NCBI GenBank assembly: GCA_037074705.1
Contig: CM073590.1
Coordinates: 48,892,395 to 48,956,394, forward strand
DNA from: Zhengitettix transpicula
Taxonomy: Eukaryota; Arthropoda; Insecta; Orthoptera; Tetrigidae
Reading direction: 5' to 3'
DNA length: 64,000 nucleotides
Part shown: positions 44,851-55,365 of the stretch, one piece after another
Numbering within the stretch: the first letter of the stretch is position 1
Layout of the letters: every line of letters begins with the position of its first letter
Translations under genes and position numbers: made by a program
Notes under the pieces: generated by a model
What the model saw: only the letters and a program-made list of their open reading frames with translations
The model's database searches: none
What the model was told of the DNA's origin: nothing

Positions 44851-44932
44851 ATTAAAGTATCAGGATGGGAAAATCTCAATCCGGCCTCGATTACTGGCCC
44901 GTTTGAGATTTTTCCATCTTGATACTTTAAAA
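44851..44932. repeat. Inverted repeat with 34-bp arms and a 14-bp loop
   Basis: Arms 44851-44884 and 44899-44932 pair with a few mismatches; each holds AAGTATCA(G/A)GATGG and AAAATCTCAA. It may be a small foldback element; no target duplication was evident. Confidence 0.85.
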
Positions 44933-45354
44933 TTATTAATTTAATATTCTTGTTAAAATGATTTGAATCTATTTTATATTCAAACCCTATTAATTTAAGT
45001 TTTTACTTGTTGTTGATTATTATTTCGCTCAACGTGCCCAACAGTTATAAAACTCTTCAGGGTATATTGAAAATTACTGACAAGAGGATCGATATGATGG
45101 TTACATTTCAATTTATCATCAATCTGTATTCCTTGTTAATACACATGATCTTAAATTTTCTCTTCTTTTGGAAGCGGAACCAACTTGATCTTGTCCGTTA
45201 AGATTTAGTTCATTTGCAATGAACCAAAAGTTTAGTTTATCAAGTAGAATCTCAAGTTTCGTAAATATATGTTAAATCCCTGCGTGAGATAATTATATAT
45301 GTACCACCAGTGTACAATAGTGATTTTATGAATTAAATATAACTATATTTTACA

Positions 45355-45545
45355 TGGCTAATTTTTACACAGAGGCCATGACCCTCTGTTTGCCGCGACG
45401 TTATGAATAAATAAAAAATTTTCTTGGCTCTATAATATGTAATTAAAATATCGTCAATTATGGAATCACTACATGCTAACAAACTTCGAGCCTTTACGAG
45501 AAATCGCTGGAAAGCTGTGAACCTCCTTGTATGTATTGCCCGCCA
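45355..45545. repeat. Segmental duplication, left copy
   Basis: It aligns with 46265-46475: TACATGGCT, TTTGCCGCG, TTCTTGGCTCTATAA, TGTAATTAAAATA, ACCTTTACGAGAAA and GTGAACCTCCTTGT blocks occur in the same order. Together with the gene remnants that follow each copy, it forms a tandem duplication of a larger unit. Confidence 0.85.
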
Positions 45546-45573
45546 GTCGAGTCGCTTTGTTTATGTGACGTTC

Positions 45574-45840
45574 TTCTAGCATACTCCGGACACCCTCCTC
45601 CATAAAGTGATATTTAGTTGACTACATAGTCATCGTCTATAGTACTTGTACACTGTAAAATAGGTACATAATATCCTCTACCTTTACACATACAAGTATG
45701 ACAGGGTAAATAATTCCATTCTTCACCAAGCATTATAAACAGTTTGCTCTTTGCCTTGAGATCAATTTTATTTGCCACCTTTTCAACCATTTTTTGTAAC
45801 ATTTTATAGAAAACCCACCCTTCCTGGATTGACAAGTATA
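45574..45840 (-). pseudogene. Cysteine-rich protein gene, 3' end, paralogue 1
   Basis: On the minus strand the open part (45614-45835) includes FYKMLQKMVEKVANKIDLKA, GEEWNYLPCHTCMCKGRG and a C-terminus ending DDDYVVN. It is homologous to the last exon at 47396-48277 (FYKMFYKSS, GEEWNAVPCHTCRCKGRG). Similarity continues past the stop into the former 3' UTR (TCCATAAA, GACTACATAGTCATCG), which shows a DNA-level duplication. The upstream coding part is absent. The W-x(4)-PC-x-x-C-x-C spacing resembles a von Willebrand factor C-type half-domain; that is an inference. Confidence 0.6.
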
Positions 45841-46264
45841 TTGCGTACTTCTGTATTGTGTATTTTTACTTAATTTACATATTTTTCGTCAGAGAATAAA
45901 TATATAATCCCCCCTTCTGCAATATTATTTTTTTAACTGAATCGCAGAATAATTCCAGATAGAACAAATGATGCATCTGTTGTGAAGATGTCTGGTAACA
46001 AATGCACTAAAATGAGCGACGTTAATTTTTGTATATTTACTGCTTCTTGTCTTTTTATGGAAAATATTGACGAACTTGAGAAATTTCTCAAGGTATCAAG
46101 GGATGAGATATACGGCTGTAAGGTAAGCGAAGTGCGGGGGGTTTCAGTATAGACGTGTGAGAGCGAGGGAAATATACAGTCTAATTCTGACCTGAAACCT
46201 CCAGAGTCGAAGTGTCGCCTCCCGTCCACTTCGTAGATCCGTTTCAACGTTCACGCCTATTGTT

Positions 46265-46475
46265 TACATGGCTCATTTTAACATAGAGGCCTGGGTATCT
46301 CTGACCCTGTGTTTTGCCGCGTCCTTATGAGGAAAAAAATTTTTTCCTTGGCTCTATAACTGTAATTAAAATACCCCCAATTTCCGAGTCACTACTTGCT
46401 AAGAAACTTGGAACCTTTACGAGAAAACACTGCAATGCGGTGAACCTCCTTGTTTATGTATTATGGTGCGCCTTT
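46265..46475. repeat. Segmental duplication, right copy
   Basis: Partner of 45355-45545, about 910 bp downstream in the same orientation. A solo LTR (46510-47107) later entered this copy between this block and the gene remnant. Confidence 0.85.
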
Positions 46476-46509
46476 AGTTATCGATTTGTTACAAAATATT
46501 TTTTATAAA

Positions 46510-47121
46510 TGTTGCCTAAATTATTGCCTGGAAGCAATGGAATGTGGCTTGCCGGGGTCGAGCAGCAGACACAAGACAATGGCGGGGTGGGTTGGAAAAT
46601 TCGCAAGTCCCGCAAGCTAGGTAAGGGTCGGCCAAGGAAGGGGTAGACGACCGGGAGGGTATGGCCCTAAAATAGATGGAAGTGGGTCACGTGTGCACAA
46701 GGACCAACCAGGAGAGAGGGATTTTGAGGAGGCAGAGAGGGAAGTCTGCGAACTAGAGAGATGGATTTGGACCGTCGGTGAGAGTGGTCAGGGAGAGTTG
46801 ATCCTGAAAGATTTTGGTTTTGCACGTGGGTCTCCGGTCGTCTGCTGCGAATGCTGCGGGTAGAGAGAGTCGCCAACGGGAGTCAACCCTGTCCAAGCTG
46901 CAGACCTGGTAAGTCGCATTCCATGCTTCCGGGTATCGCGTCGGTTTGCCACGAGGAGAACCACGGTTAATCTTGAGAAAGGGAGGGGGTTACATGCATC
47001 CCTGGCAGGCTGGAGAGCTTTCGTTTTATATAAAGTCTCATAAAATGAATTCTTGTTTTTATTAACTAAATATTGTATTTCCCTTTCCTGCAAGAACAAT
47101 TCTTGCAGGTGGCGCCCAACA
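46510..47121 (+). mobile_element. GC-rich LTR (598 bp) with tRNA-Lys-like PBS
   Basis: It begins TGTTGCCTAAATTATTGCC and ends GAACAATTCTTGCA at 47107. After GG comes TGGCGCCCAACA (47110-47121), the first 12 bases of a Lys-type PBS. A TATATAAAG lies near 47029 close to the 3' end. Its GC content is far above the surroundings, suggesting a different family from the AT-rich LTRs. No coding interior follows. Minus ORFs at 46667-46876 and 46788-47099 are inside the LTR and not genes. Confidence 0.75.
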
Positions 47122-47330
47122 AATCGCTTATCATTAGTTAATTTGACTTTTAGCTCACCACAGTATTGACCACGAGACTAGCCTCTTCGTTTGTCACACG
47201 TTCCTCTCTGCTGACCTCGAGCCTCACTCCGTTATGTTCTCACTCTAAAACAATGTCTTCTTAACACCATCTAGATTATCTTGACATAAGTTTAATATGC
47301 ATGAACAACTTATCTTATAGATTTTACCAT
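47122..47330. other. Remnant interior or host flank of the GC-rich LTR
   Basis: No reading frame or motif was recognised. The right part leads into the duplicated 3' UTR block that begins near 47340. Confidence 0.4.
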
Positions 47331-47395
47331 TGACCTTACACGTTGTTCTAATATCCTCCGAACACCCTCTTCCATAAATTGATTGTCGTTGACTA

Positions 47396-48277
47396 TATAG
47401 CCATCGTACTTGTAAATTGCTTTATTGGACAAATAGTTTCATAAGGTCCTCTACCTTTACACCTACAAGTATGGCACGGCACAGCATTCCATTCTTCACC
47501 AGACATTTCAAACGCTGAATTCTCGTTGCCTTGAGATACATTTTCTTCGCCACTCTTTCCACTATACTTTCCACTACTTTTGTAAAACATTTTATAGAAC
47601 AACCACCTTTCATAGGATCACAAGCATATCGAGGGCAGCTTTTATTAACCAGACGTGGTAATTCAAGTAGATTCTTCACATTTATGTGACTTGGAACAAA
47701 TGCTTACATTGCAAAATAATACTTTTAACAGAAACCTGAAGTATCATAATTCTTTTCATAACCAGGTAGAAATAAATTTCCATTACTGGTTTTAGAAGTT
47801 GCATCAAATTGAGAATTATTGCTTGGCAAACATTGGCACGTAAATGTATTACATCCACGATCATTCACAATTATTTTCAGTTATTGACCATCAGTATATT
47901 TTCGATTAGATGGTATTTCTGAGCAGTTGCAAGTACTATAATTACAAGTGTATTTCAGGCAGTATTGTCCATCAAGTTCAGTTACTACTCCATGAAGTCC
48001 ACATTTTAGTTCATTTTCTGGAAATTCTATGCTCTTGCATGTTCTGACAGAATTTAAATTGCCATGTTGTACAATTTACAAATTTTCACAAATATCCGTC
48101 ATAGTTCCCTTCGAATGGAAGGCTGCGAGACATGTTTACACAAGATTCATTTTCTAAAACTTGTACTTCTACTTGACTTAATCTACATTTATCTTCCAAA
48201 TTAATACATTTTCTGAAAACATTAGTTAATACATCTAGGACTACAAGATTTATATTACAATCTTTCTGTAGATGTAA
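47396..48277 (-). pseudogene. Cysteine-rich secreted-type protein, last exon(s), paralogue 2
   Basis: On the minus strand a splice-acceptor-like CCTGTTTCTTTACATCTACAG precedes KDCNINLVVLDVLTNVFRKC. Over the next 290 codons the frame keeps resuming after single stops. Blocks are a NLEDKC region, FVNCTTW, CKSIEFPENELKCGLHGVVT, YCLKYTCNYSTCNCSEIPSN followed by RKYTDGQ, a VNDRGCNTFTCQCLPSNN block, PRYACDPMKGGC and FEMSGEEWNAVPCHTCRCKGRG. Three internal TAA stops, one TGA and at least two frameshifts (about 47600 and 48060) break it. Spacing of Cys pairs (C-x-C and G-C-x-x-F-x-C-x-C) suggests an extracellular disulphide-rich protein, possibly VWC-like. I cannot name the gene. An intact parent copy probably exists elsewhere. 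Confidence 0.6.
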
Positions 48278-48655
48278 AGAAACAGGAACCAATTAGTTTT
48301 CAATCTCCAACCCATACATAATCGTTGAGAAAAACATGGTATTGTGTATGCTACTATATATTTGTACATTGAATCTGTCTTTACCCCTATGTGACATATG
48401 TGATCATAGGCATATTACAATCATATCAGGATTTACTAGGTAATGACACTTCCCAAATATTAACATATTAATAATATTCCCTCTAGTAAAGAAATTTGAT
48501 TTGTGAATGATCGTGAAGTTAATGTTATTCAAATGGTTGGAAGGCTTTTACAATGATAACTTTAATTCTTCAAAACTATCATCAGAGACACAAAGACTGA
48601 GAATAAATGCGAAGGGTGATGGAAATAAATTTGGGAAAAAATATGTCACGTTATC
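48278..48655. other. No gene seen
   Basis: AT-rich. It could be intron of the cysteine-rich gene remnant if the acceptor at 48278 is genuine. Confidence 0.4.
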
Positions 48656-48657
48656 CA

Positions 48658-49145
48658 CGAATATCAGCCAACGGTAAGGAACGTTTTCTTTTAGAGTAAC
48701 GCGCTACATGACGGTAATCCACGTAGTACCAACTACCCTTTAATAGTATAGATATAATATTTGAAAAGAGACACGCGGAAGGATAGAACGAGGTAGCCAA
48801 GTGTTAACTAGGGACCCCATGGTTTAAGGATCCTATCTGGACAGGTAGGTCAGGCATTTGGTACTTGTCCCTTGCCCTTGCTGTGGGGACGCAGCCTCCG
48901 TGCCTCGACCAGTTTAGGACGCAGATGGCTGAATGTTACAATGGGAACAGAGAATAACTCTTACTGTATGCCCAGAGTCTGGAACATACAGCTATGAAAA
49001 CAGGCCTAGGTGCCTTGGCTTGTGGAAAGAACCTTAGTTCAAAAACAGAGAGAGTGAAAGGCATCAAATGTGTAGCCCTCTCCGACTCTGTAGAAAAGTT
49101 CTGCCTGCGTGAGTTAAAAACAACTTCCACAGGCTCGAATATAGC
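48658..49145 (-). mobile_element. SINE-R copy 11 with a degraded target duplication
   Basis: Antisense landmarks run from TTTTAGAGTAACGCGCTACAT to CTGCCTGCGTGAG. CGAATATCAGC at 48658-48668 and CGAATATAGC at 49136-49145 look like a target duplication with one base lost. There is a deletion in the middle around 48840. ORFs at 48936-49157 and 48994-49179 are shadows. Confidence 0.83.
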
Positions 49146-49149
49146 ACAC

Positions 49150-50780
49150 ACGCTCACACATTATTTTTTACATGTATGATTTGGAATACATCTGCGTATC
49201 TTTTTCCTGAAATATTTTAAGAATTTCACAACTTTTAAGTTATTGCTAACATATTAACTTAAATTTTTATCATACCGATAATAATGCTGTAATTGTACTC
49301 ATATTAAGTGAATTTTAATTTTAACTCCCGCCATAATATCTATTTTCAAACATACATGAGTATATACGTAAAAATATTATAAGCCAAAATCCAACTATGC
49401 TAATGGCAAAGAAAAATTGATCAATTTTTTGGTCATTGCCTTTATATCATACAACAACAGAGATTAAAATATGGGAATATGGAAAGTAACTCCCAGAGTT
49501 CTGTCAATCTTAGATTATGTGTTATGTCAAAATATTACAGTTTTTATCTTGAAAATTGTTTGGAGTTTGAGAGTTTTATTTGAGTTTCACCATTTCAGGC
49601 ATATGACATATGGGCTAGAATAAGCAAGTCGCAGGGATAAATTATTTATTTTGGAAAAAGAAAATGACCCTGAGTTTCATTTTTCCTGTTACATAAATAG
49701 AACCTCTTAACATTAAACTAACTTTATCGGCCATATAAATTTCACTACACGTTTACTTTATCCATAAAGTGGTGAATGAAATACGTTCAGTTGAAGTGGG
49801 AAGTCTATAAAGGAACACAATAACTATTAAGGCCATTACACGTTCACCGAGTATTAAATCTTCACGTATTTTATTTAACGAATTATATTTAGTATTTATG
49901 TCAATAATTCGTCACACGTACGTACTGAACGTAATAAAGGTCAGGTGAAAGTAATGAAACATTTCTATTATAATTTTTTCCTTTAAAGTGACCAAATAAA
50001 ATGGAATGTTTGTGAAACGATTGCATTATTTCCCTTTCGACAAAAAGTTATGGAGCTAAGTAGCTGTTTAAAATCTCTAAGTGTTATAAATGGATTTACT
50101 TACCCATTTACAGTGATTAATGACATTTGTGACTCATTCGACGTAATTTAAATCCCGATTCCCAATATTGTCTACAGAGTAGGACCTAATACTATTACTA
50201 ACTTTTATTACTGTGTCATTTGGTCAAAATTATATATATATTAATTTCTAAATTTTTGACATTAATTAAATTAAATCCGTAGTGTGTGACACTTTAATAG
50301 CCTATTGTTACGTAGATATTTGGTTATTTATGTAACCTAAAATTTTTTCTGACATTCACAATAATATAAATAAACAAATATTTGGCCTAATCTCCGTAAA
50401 TCATATTTATTAACAGAATATTAATTAAACGACGTGTAGTGCCGATTTTTGGACCTAGTCAGGTTTAATAATTTTGTATGTAAATCATGTAAAACACTTT
50501 ATAAACAAGGCAGAAAAACCTTGTATAAATTGTTTTACGTGATTTAAACACATAATATTAAATTTGAAGTGATCCTAAACATATTGTATTTATAGTTTTG
50601 CTAATAATTATAAGATTTAGCATATTGCCGTGTTTTTGTTTATTTATAAAACAATTTTCATTCAAACAATGTTTTCTTGCTGCATTGTTCTGTACGATTC
50701 ATACTTGAATTAAGAAATTTTAATATAAATACTTTTCTTGGGATGTCCCAACAAAGACTTCATACTTACAGCCAAACATC
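49150..50780. other. AT-rich, no gene seen
   Basis: No motif, repeat family or long ORF was recognised. Confidence 0.55.
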
Positions 50781-50792
50781 TCTTCCCTTTCA

Positions 50793-50898
50793 GGAAAACA
50801 GAAGTGCTTTCTTGAGAAGGCTGCAGACTTTGGGTGTAGTTGTGGAAACTTTGCTAACTGAGGTTTACTCCCTACTACTGGAAAGAAGCAGAAATTGA
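50793..50898 (+). CDS. Weak candidate coding exon
   Basis: A good acceptor-like CATCTCTTCCCTTTCAG precedes 50793. The following frame reads ENRSAFLRRLQTLGVVVETL then LTEVYSLLLERSRN and stops after 35 codons. A different frame gives a short Cys-rich peptide (KQKCFLEKAADFGCSCGN), so the coding phase is not clear. No clear donor or polyadenylation signal was identified. It could equally be chance. Confidence 0.15.
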
Positions 50899-50910
50899 TG
50901 TACTCAAACA

Positions 50911-51755
50911 CAACTAGGGCAAGTAAAAATTCTCAGTGAATAATTGAAATAAAGATAATATCTGTTAATAAAGCAAGTTAATTGCTATATATTTATCATG
51001 TAGTGATTTTTTACTATTATGAGATGAAGAAATCTGTATAGTTTACTTTTACAGTTTGTTTAGGACTAAAATAACTAAATAGCTGTCTAAAGTATTCATA
51101 GTTCTGATTTGAATCCCATAGTTGTATTAAATTTTCATGTACATTATCTACACGAAGTTGTCAATAATTATAAAACGACCATGTTACTCGGTGAAATTCA
51201 AATTGAATAGGTATTCTAAATTGACTTCATATCCCCTGCAAAATATTTTCAGTTGAACATAAAATTAAATTCGTTAGAGAAGTATACGTTTATGGCAAGA
51301 AATAAATAAATGCTAAAAGATAAATTTTGATAATTTTATTATCATCCTGAATAGAATACAATATCAGACGAACAAAACTAGAAAGATTCAAAATATTTTT
51401 GAAAATATTCGTAATTCGGCTTTAACTTAACAATTTAATTACACCGATCAGAAAAAATATACTTCTTCCGAAAACAAAGTGTAAATATGTGAGTTAAAAA
51501 TCAATTTAGTTTTCTTGAATTTCATTTTGAAGATTTTAGGTGGCGTTTAGCAATACGTATTTAATGACGGTTCGAGGATTGATTAAGATCGTCCAGTCTC
51601 TGTTTGTGGTGTCTGAAGTCTTATCATGAATTTATGGGACGACCTGTTGGAAAGTTTCGATTTTCTTCACTTCTTTAATATTAAGAATCGGTTAAGTAAA
51701 AGGTTTTTCCTTCATACGGGAACAGGTGTGGATGTTTCTGGGAACGTTGGGCTGC
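50911..51755. other. No gene seen
   Basis: AT-rich. The part 51540-51740 is a little richer in GC but no feature was recognised. Confidence 0.5.
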
Positions 51756-51955
51756 ATGTTGATTTTGTTGGCAGAAAAAATTAAAAGCTTCATTTAAAAT
51801 AAATTGTAAAATGTGAAATTCAGTTGATTAATCTAGAGTAATATTATAATTAATAATGTTGATTTTGTTGGCAGAAAAAATTAAAAGCTTCATTTAAAAT
51901 AAATTGTAAAATGTGAAATTCAGTTGATTAATCTAGAGTAATATTATAATTAATA
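51756..51955. repeat. Perfect 100-bp tandem duplication
   Basis: Units 51756-51855 and 51856-51955 both begin ATGTTGATTTTGTTGGCAG and end ATATTATAATTAATA; I see no difference between them. This is either a very recent duplication or an assembly artefact. Confidence 0.97.
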
Positions 51956-52187
51956 ATTACCTGCACTTAAACTTGAAACGAGGCTTCTACTTTTTCAGTG
52001 GTAGATTAAGTTCAATCCAGTCGACTGATTCATTCATGTGTTATAACCAAACTGTTTGGAGGCTGTAGTCAGCTTGTATGAGCACTATATCACTTGGTAA
52101 AGATAAAATATTGAAAGTAGGTCTACTGTGTACGTTATTGTCCAAGGCGTATTTAATCAAGATGCTTGTAATGTCATCAAGATGATT

Positions 52188-52374
52188 TTACTGTGAGGCT
52201 TCCGCTTCAATTTCTTCCGATACTAGACGTTTCTTGACAGCGATGTTGCAAGGAACTGAAGCTTTCAGGATGTAAATGGTCTTCATGAAAATGTTCAGTT
52301 AGAGGAAAACTGCAGAAACTAATGTAGAACTAGGCAACGAACCAAACGTAGTCACACTTGGTAGCGGGAATAAC
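52188..52374 (-). pseudogene. Exon-like unit, copy 1 (with one stop and shifted start)
   Basis: On the minus strand CTATTACTTGCAG precedes the unit. In the second frame it reads VTTFGSLPSSTLVSAVFL, then a TAA, then NIFMKTIYILKASVPCNIAV followed by KKRLVSEE. It aligns in frame with copy 2 at 52584-52829 (VTTFGSSPSPSLLHIVLRFL ... IIYVCRASDTSNYGVKKCPV). Confidence 0.35.
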
Positions 52375-52583
52375 CTGCAAGTAATAGGAAAAGAAATCTA
52401 AAAGTATTCATTTGCATTGTGCATATGGAAATTCAAATACAACAAATAAATGCCACAGATGCCAAGGTAAATACATCCCGAGTCAATACGAACCGCTGTG
52501 GATTCAACAAAACGAAGACCAGAGTTGAAGGCCTCATGTGCGGTGTTTTTGAAAACGCTGTTTCTCAGGTACAACACTTTCAA

Positions 52584-52829
52584 TCAACTGCTTTCTTTCT
52601 CAAAAGACGAACACTTTCTGAATGTGAATGTTTGTAGTTGGTGTATCCGCGGTGATGGAAAAACGGTGCAACTTTTTTCCAATACTGGACACTTCTTGAC
52701 ACCGTAATTGCTTGTATCTGAAGCTCTGCAGACGTAAATGATCGTCCAGAAAATATAAAGAAAGCGTAAAACTATATGAAGTAATGAGGGACTCGGCGAC
52801 GACCCAAACGTTGTAACTGCGTAAACAAT
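52584..52829 (-). CDS. Exon-like unit, copy 2: possible terminal exon of a small secreted protein
   Basis: An acceptor-like TTATCATTTACTTGCAG abuts an 81-codon frame in phase 0: IVYAVTTFGSSPSPSLLHIV, a hydrophobic stretch (VLRFLYIFWTIIYVC), then a Cys-containing tail with NYGVKKCPVLEKSCTVFPSP and RKCSSFEKESS before TGA. The unit is duplicated 455 bp away (52188-52374), acceptor included, and the amino-acid similarity is concentrated in one frame, as expected if it is or was coding. The family is unknown. A repeat element with chance ORF is the alternative. Confidence 0.35.
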   Translation of the reverse strand: MVYAVTTFGSSPSPSLLHIVLRFLYIFWTIIYVCRASDTSNYGVKKCPVLEKSCTVFPSPRIHQLQTFTFRKCSSFEKESS

Positions 52830-53099
52830 CTGCAAGTAAATGATAAATAAATATAAAAATATTCCATTTTATAGTGTTAATGGAAATTCAAATACACATA
52901 AAAATTTCAAAAATGATAATTTGTGTCGATACGAATCGTTGTGAATTCAGCAAGACGAAAAGATCCGATTTGTGGACCAGATTTGCGATGATGATGTACT
53001 CGATGCTTCTCAGGTGCAATACTTTAGATGAAGTGTATTCGATCACACAAGGCGAACACTTTCAGCAAAATGTCCGATGGAAGAGACAGGCTTGACAAA

Positions 53100-53475
53100 A
53101 TTTTCTTAACAAATCTGAAATGTATATGAATTTCGATTTAGTATATTATGCATTATGTAAAACGTTAATCTTATATATTTGCGTATTTCAGAAATTTAAA
53201 ATTGATGTTTTAATTTCATACAGACTCTTGCAACTAATGTTACGTTCTAAAGCTTTTTTGATTATACTCAAGAATTATTTAATGGTAGATAATATAACTC
53301 ACGATCTCGTAGATGCTCCGTAGTCAGCTATCACTTTCATACGAATAAAGTCATTTCCACAGTAACGGATCCCATTGTTTGTTTAGAGCACATGTTGGCG
53401 AACACTATTAGAAGGCAGATAGCAACCTTTATCAGTCGTAAATTCAAATACAATTTTAGTCTTCAACATAATGAA
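53100..53475. other. No gene seen
   Basis: AT-rich; ORF 53120-53323 (+) has no recognisable feature. Confidence 0.5.
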
Positions 53476-53479
53476 ATTT

Positions 53480-53755
53480 ACTTGATAATTCATAATTTCC
53501 ATGACATTTAGGAGGTTTGCAGAGACGCTCCTTCACTGTTCATTACTTTACAAAATATCAATGGGATTACTCTCGCTTATAAAGATTTACAAATATCGAT
53601 TAAAGACTTGTCTCGGAACTTTAATTTAAAATAGTATTAATGTTGATCACGCCAATATTTCTTTAATATATAAATTAATACGTGATATGAGACGGCGACT
53701 GTTGTGGTACCCTTTTCGTCTTATACCTTTTAACGACACTGTGTTATGATACAAT
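53480..53755. repeat. Diverged direct repeat, copy 1 of 2
   Basis: It aligns with 55083-55350: CTTGATAATTCATAATTTCC, AGGTTTGCAG, TTTACAAAATATCAA, GATCACGCCAATATT and a GACACTGT(G/A)TTATG block in the same order. I would guess an unnamed transposon; no termini were identified. Confidence 0.8.
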
Positions 53756-53759
53756 CCAG

Positions 53760-54430
53760 TGACAATTTGAACAGGCCTTATTTGAGATAAACAAACAGTA
53801 GAGGTAGCACTGTTCGTGAAGAGAGTGGCAAATACTTCCAATGTATTCCAGGTTTCTTAAAAGAATCAGTAATACTCTCGGTACCTTAATCCAGACAAAA
53901 ATACTCGTAGTGACTTCACGATATAAATAATAAACTTTCAACTTAAAAATTTACTTTAATTTAAGACATTCCAAAAATCCTTATGCCTAAGAGAGTATTA
54001 AACATACCTGGTGCCTTATGACAGCAAATTATCGGATACGCGGAAATATAAAACATCGCACTGTACGAAATATTAGTCACGGTTGCTAAAACACCAATTA
54101 CTCCAGGTGCCTTAAGAGAGTTACAAATCGCTGGACACCTTTTTATACAGTAGTTAGTACAAATTTGAAACACGAAGGGAGTCCATAGCCGGACGATCTT
54201 AAAATCGTGTGAGTAATGGAGGAAACGAAATCATACTAAATCATGCCCACTTAGCCCTCTCTTTGCTGAAATTATCGTGAGAAATTCAGAAAATTCTGGT
54301 CTTTCGTTACTTCCTCTAACCTCTATGATGTATTACATACGTATATAACATGTTTTTGTAAAGTTTAGTAATCACCTAACCTTATAGTGAGAGATTTCAA
54401 TAATTTTCATCCCATATTACAAGAAACTCA
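53760..54430. other. No gene assigned; two CAGGTGCCTTA-type motifs about 100 bp apart
   Basis: ACCTGGTGCCTTATGACAGC near 54006 and CCAGGTGCCTTAAGAGAGTT near 54104 look like a weak local duplication. The minus-strand ORFs at 53744-53941 and 53961-54173 have several Cys but no motif I can name. Confidence 0.35.
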
Positions 54431-54432
54431 CG

Positions 54433-54754
54433 AACAGAGATGTGTTACTTTCTGACTTCACGTTCCATCAACGAAACATATTGTCTGCAATATTTTCATT
54501 TCTAACAATAAGCCCTTAAATTTTATTAATTATGCGACGTTTATCTCGTCTCTGATGACCACGGTTTAATAGTTGAATAATACGAGAATATTTAACAGAG
54601 TTGTGTTACTTTCTGACTTCACGTTCCATCAACGAAACATATTGTCTGCAATATTTTCATTTCTAACAATAAGCCCTTAAATTTTATTAATTATACGACG
54701 TTTATCTCGTCTCTGATGACCACGGTTTAATAGTTGAATAATACGAGAATATTT
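54433..54754. repeat. 161-bp tandem duplication, nearly perfect
   Basis: Units 54433-54593 and 54594-54754 both begin AACAGAG and contain CTGACTTCACGTTCCATCAA and CTCTGATGACCACGG. I count two differences (A/T near the start and ATGCGACG versus ATACGACG). Confidence 0.96.
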
Positions 54755-54759
54755 AATTA

Positions 54760-55080
54760 TTAACGGGGAGGACATTTTAAATCAGTGCAGCAGAATAATT
54801 TACTAATACCACAAATAGACTTATTGGCCACCAATATAACGTTGAGGATTTACAACAAGTACCTACCGAACTTATATTTTTTTTCCTAACGGAATAAATT
54901 TTTCTTCAACAAAACAAATAATAAATTTTCGTTGGTTACAGCATTATCAATCTTTAATATCATTTTCCACTGCGATTTCATTCATAAAAATCTACACTTT
55001 AATTTTGTTAATTAATGTTCAATTAAACTACAGGCAGAAAAATTAAATAAATTTTTTAATATAAAAATGTTAACGAATAT
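54760..55080. other. AT-rich, no gene seen
   Basis: Nothing recognised. Confidence 0.5.
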
Positions 55081-55082
55081 AT

Positions 55083-55350
55083 ACTTGATAATTCATAATT
55101 TCCATTAAATTTTGGAGGTTTGCAGCAATATTAATTAATTTACAAAATATCAACCGACTTACTCTCGTTTATAAAGATATATAGATATCAATTAAAGTCC
55201 CATCTCGAAATTTAAATTTAAAATAGTAGTAACGCTGATCACGCCAATATTACTTTAATATAAAAACTAATACGCGTTATGATACGAAGACAGTTTTGGC
55301 TCCCATTTCTTGTTATACTTGCTACGGACACTGTATTATGGTACAATAAA
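55083..55350. repeat. Diverged direct repeat, copy 2 of 2
   Basis: Partner of 53480-53755. SINE-R copy 12 inserted just beyond its right end. Confidence 0.8.
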
Positions 55351-55365
55351 TTATTTTCTAGTTGA

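Larger units (their letters stand above)
52188..53095. repeat. Tandem duplication, period about 455-462 bp, just under two units
   Basis: TTCTTGACA(G/C)CG...CTGAAGCT and ATGGAAATTCAAATAC blocks recur at offsets 462 and 455, and AA(C/T)CG(C/T)TGTG(G/A)ATTCA...AAGACGAA aligns at 52490 and 52935. Identity is moderate, so the duplication is old. It contains the exon-like units. Confidence 0.7.

Noticed and set aside
46788..47099. 103-codon minus-strand ORF with basic composition
   Set aside because: Inside the GC-rich LTR; high GC lowers stop frequency, so open frames are expected.
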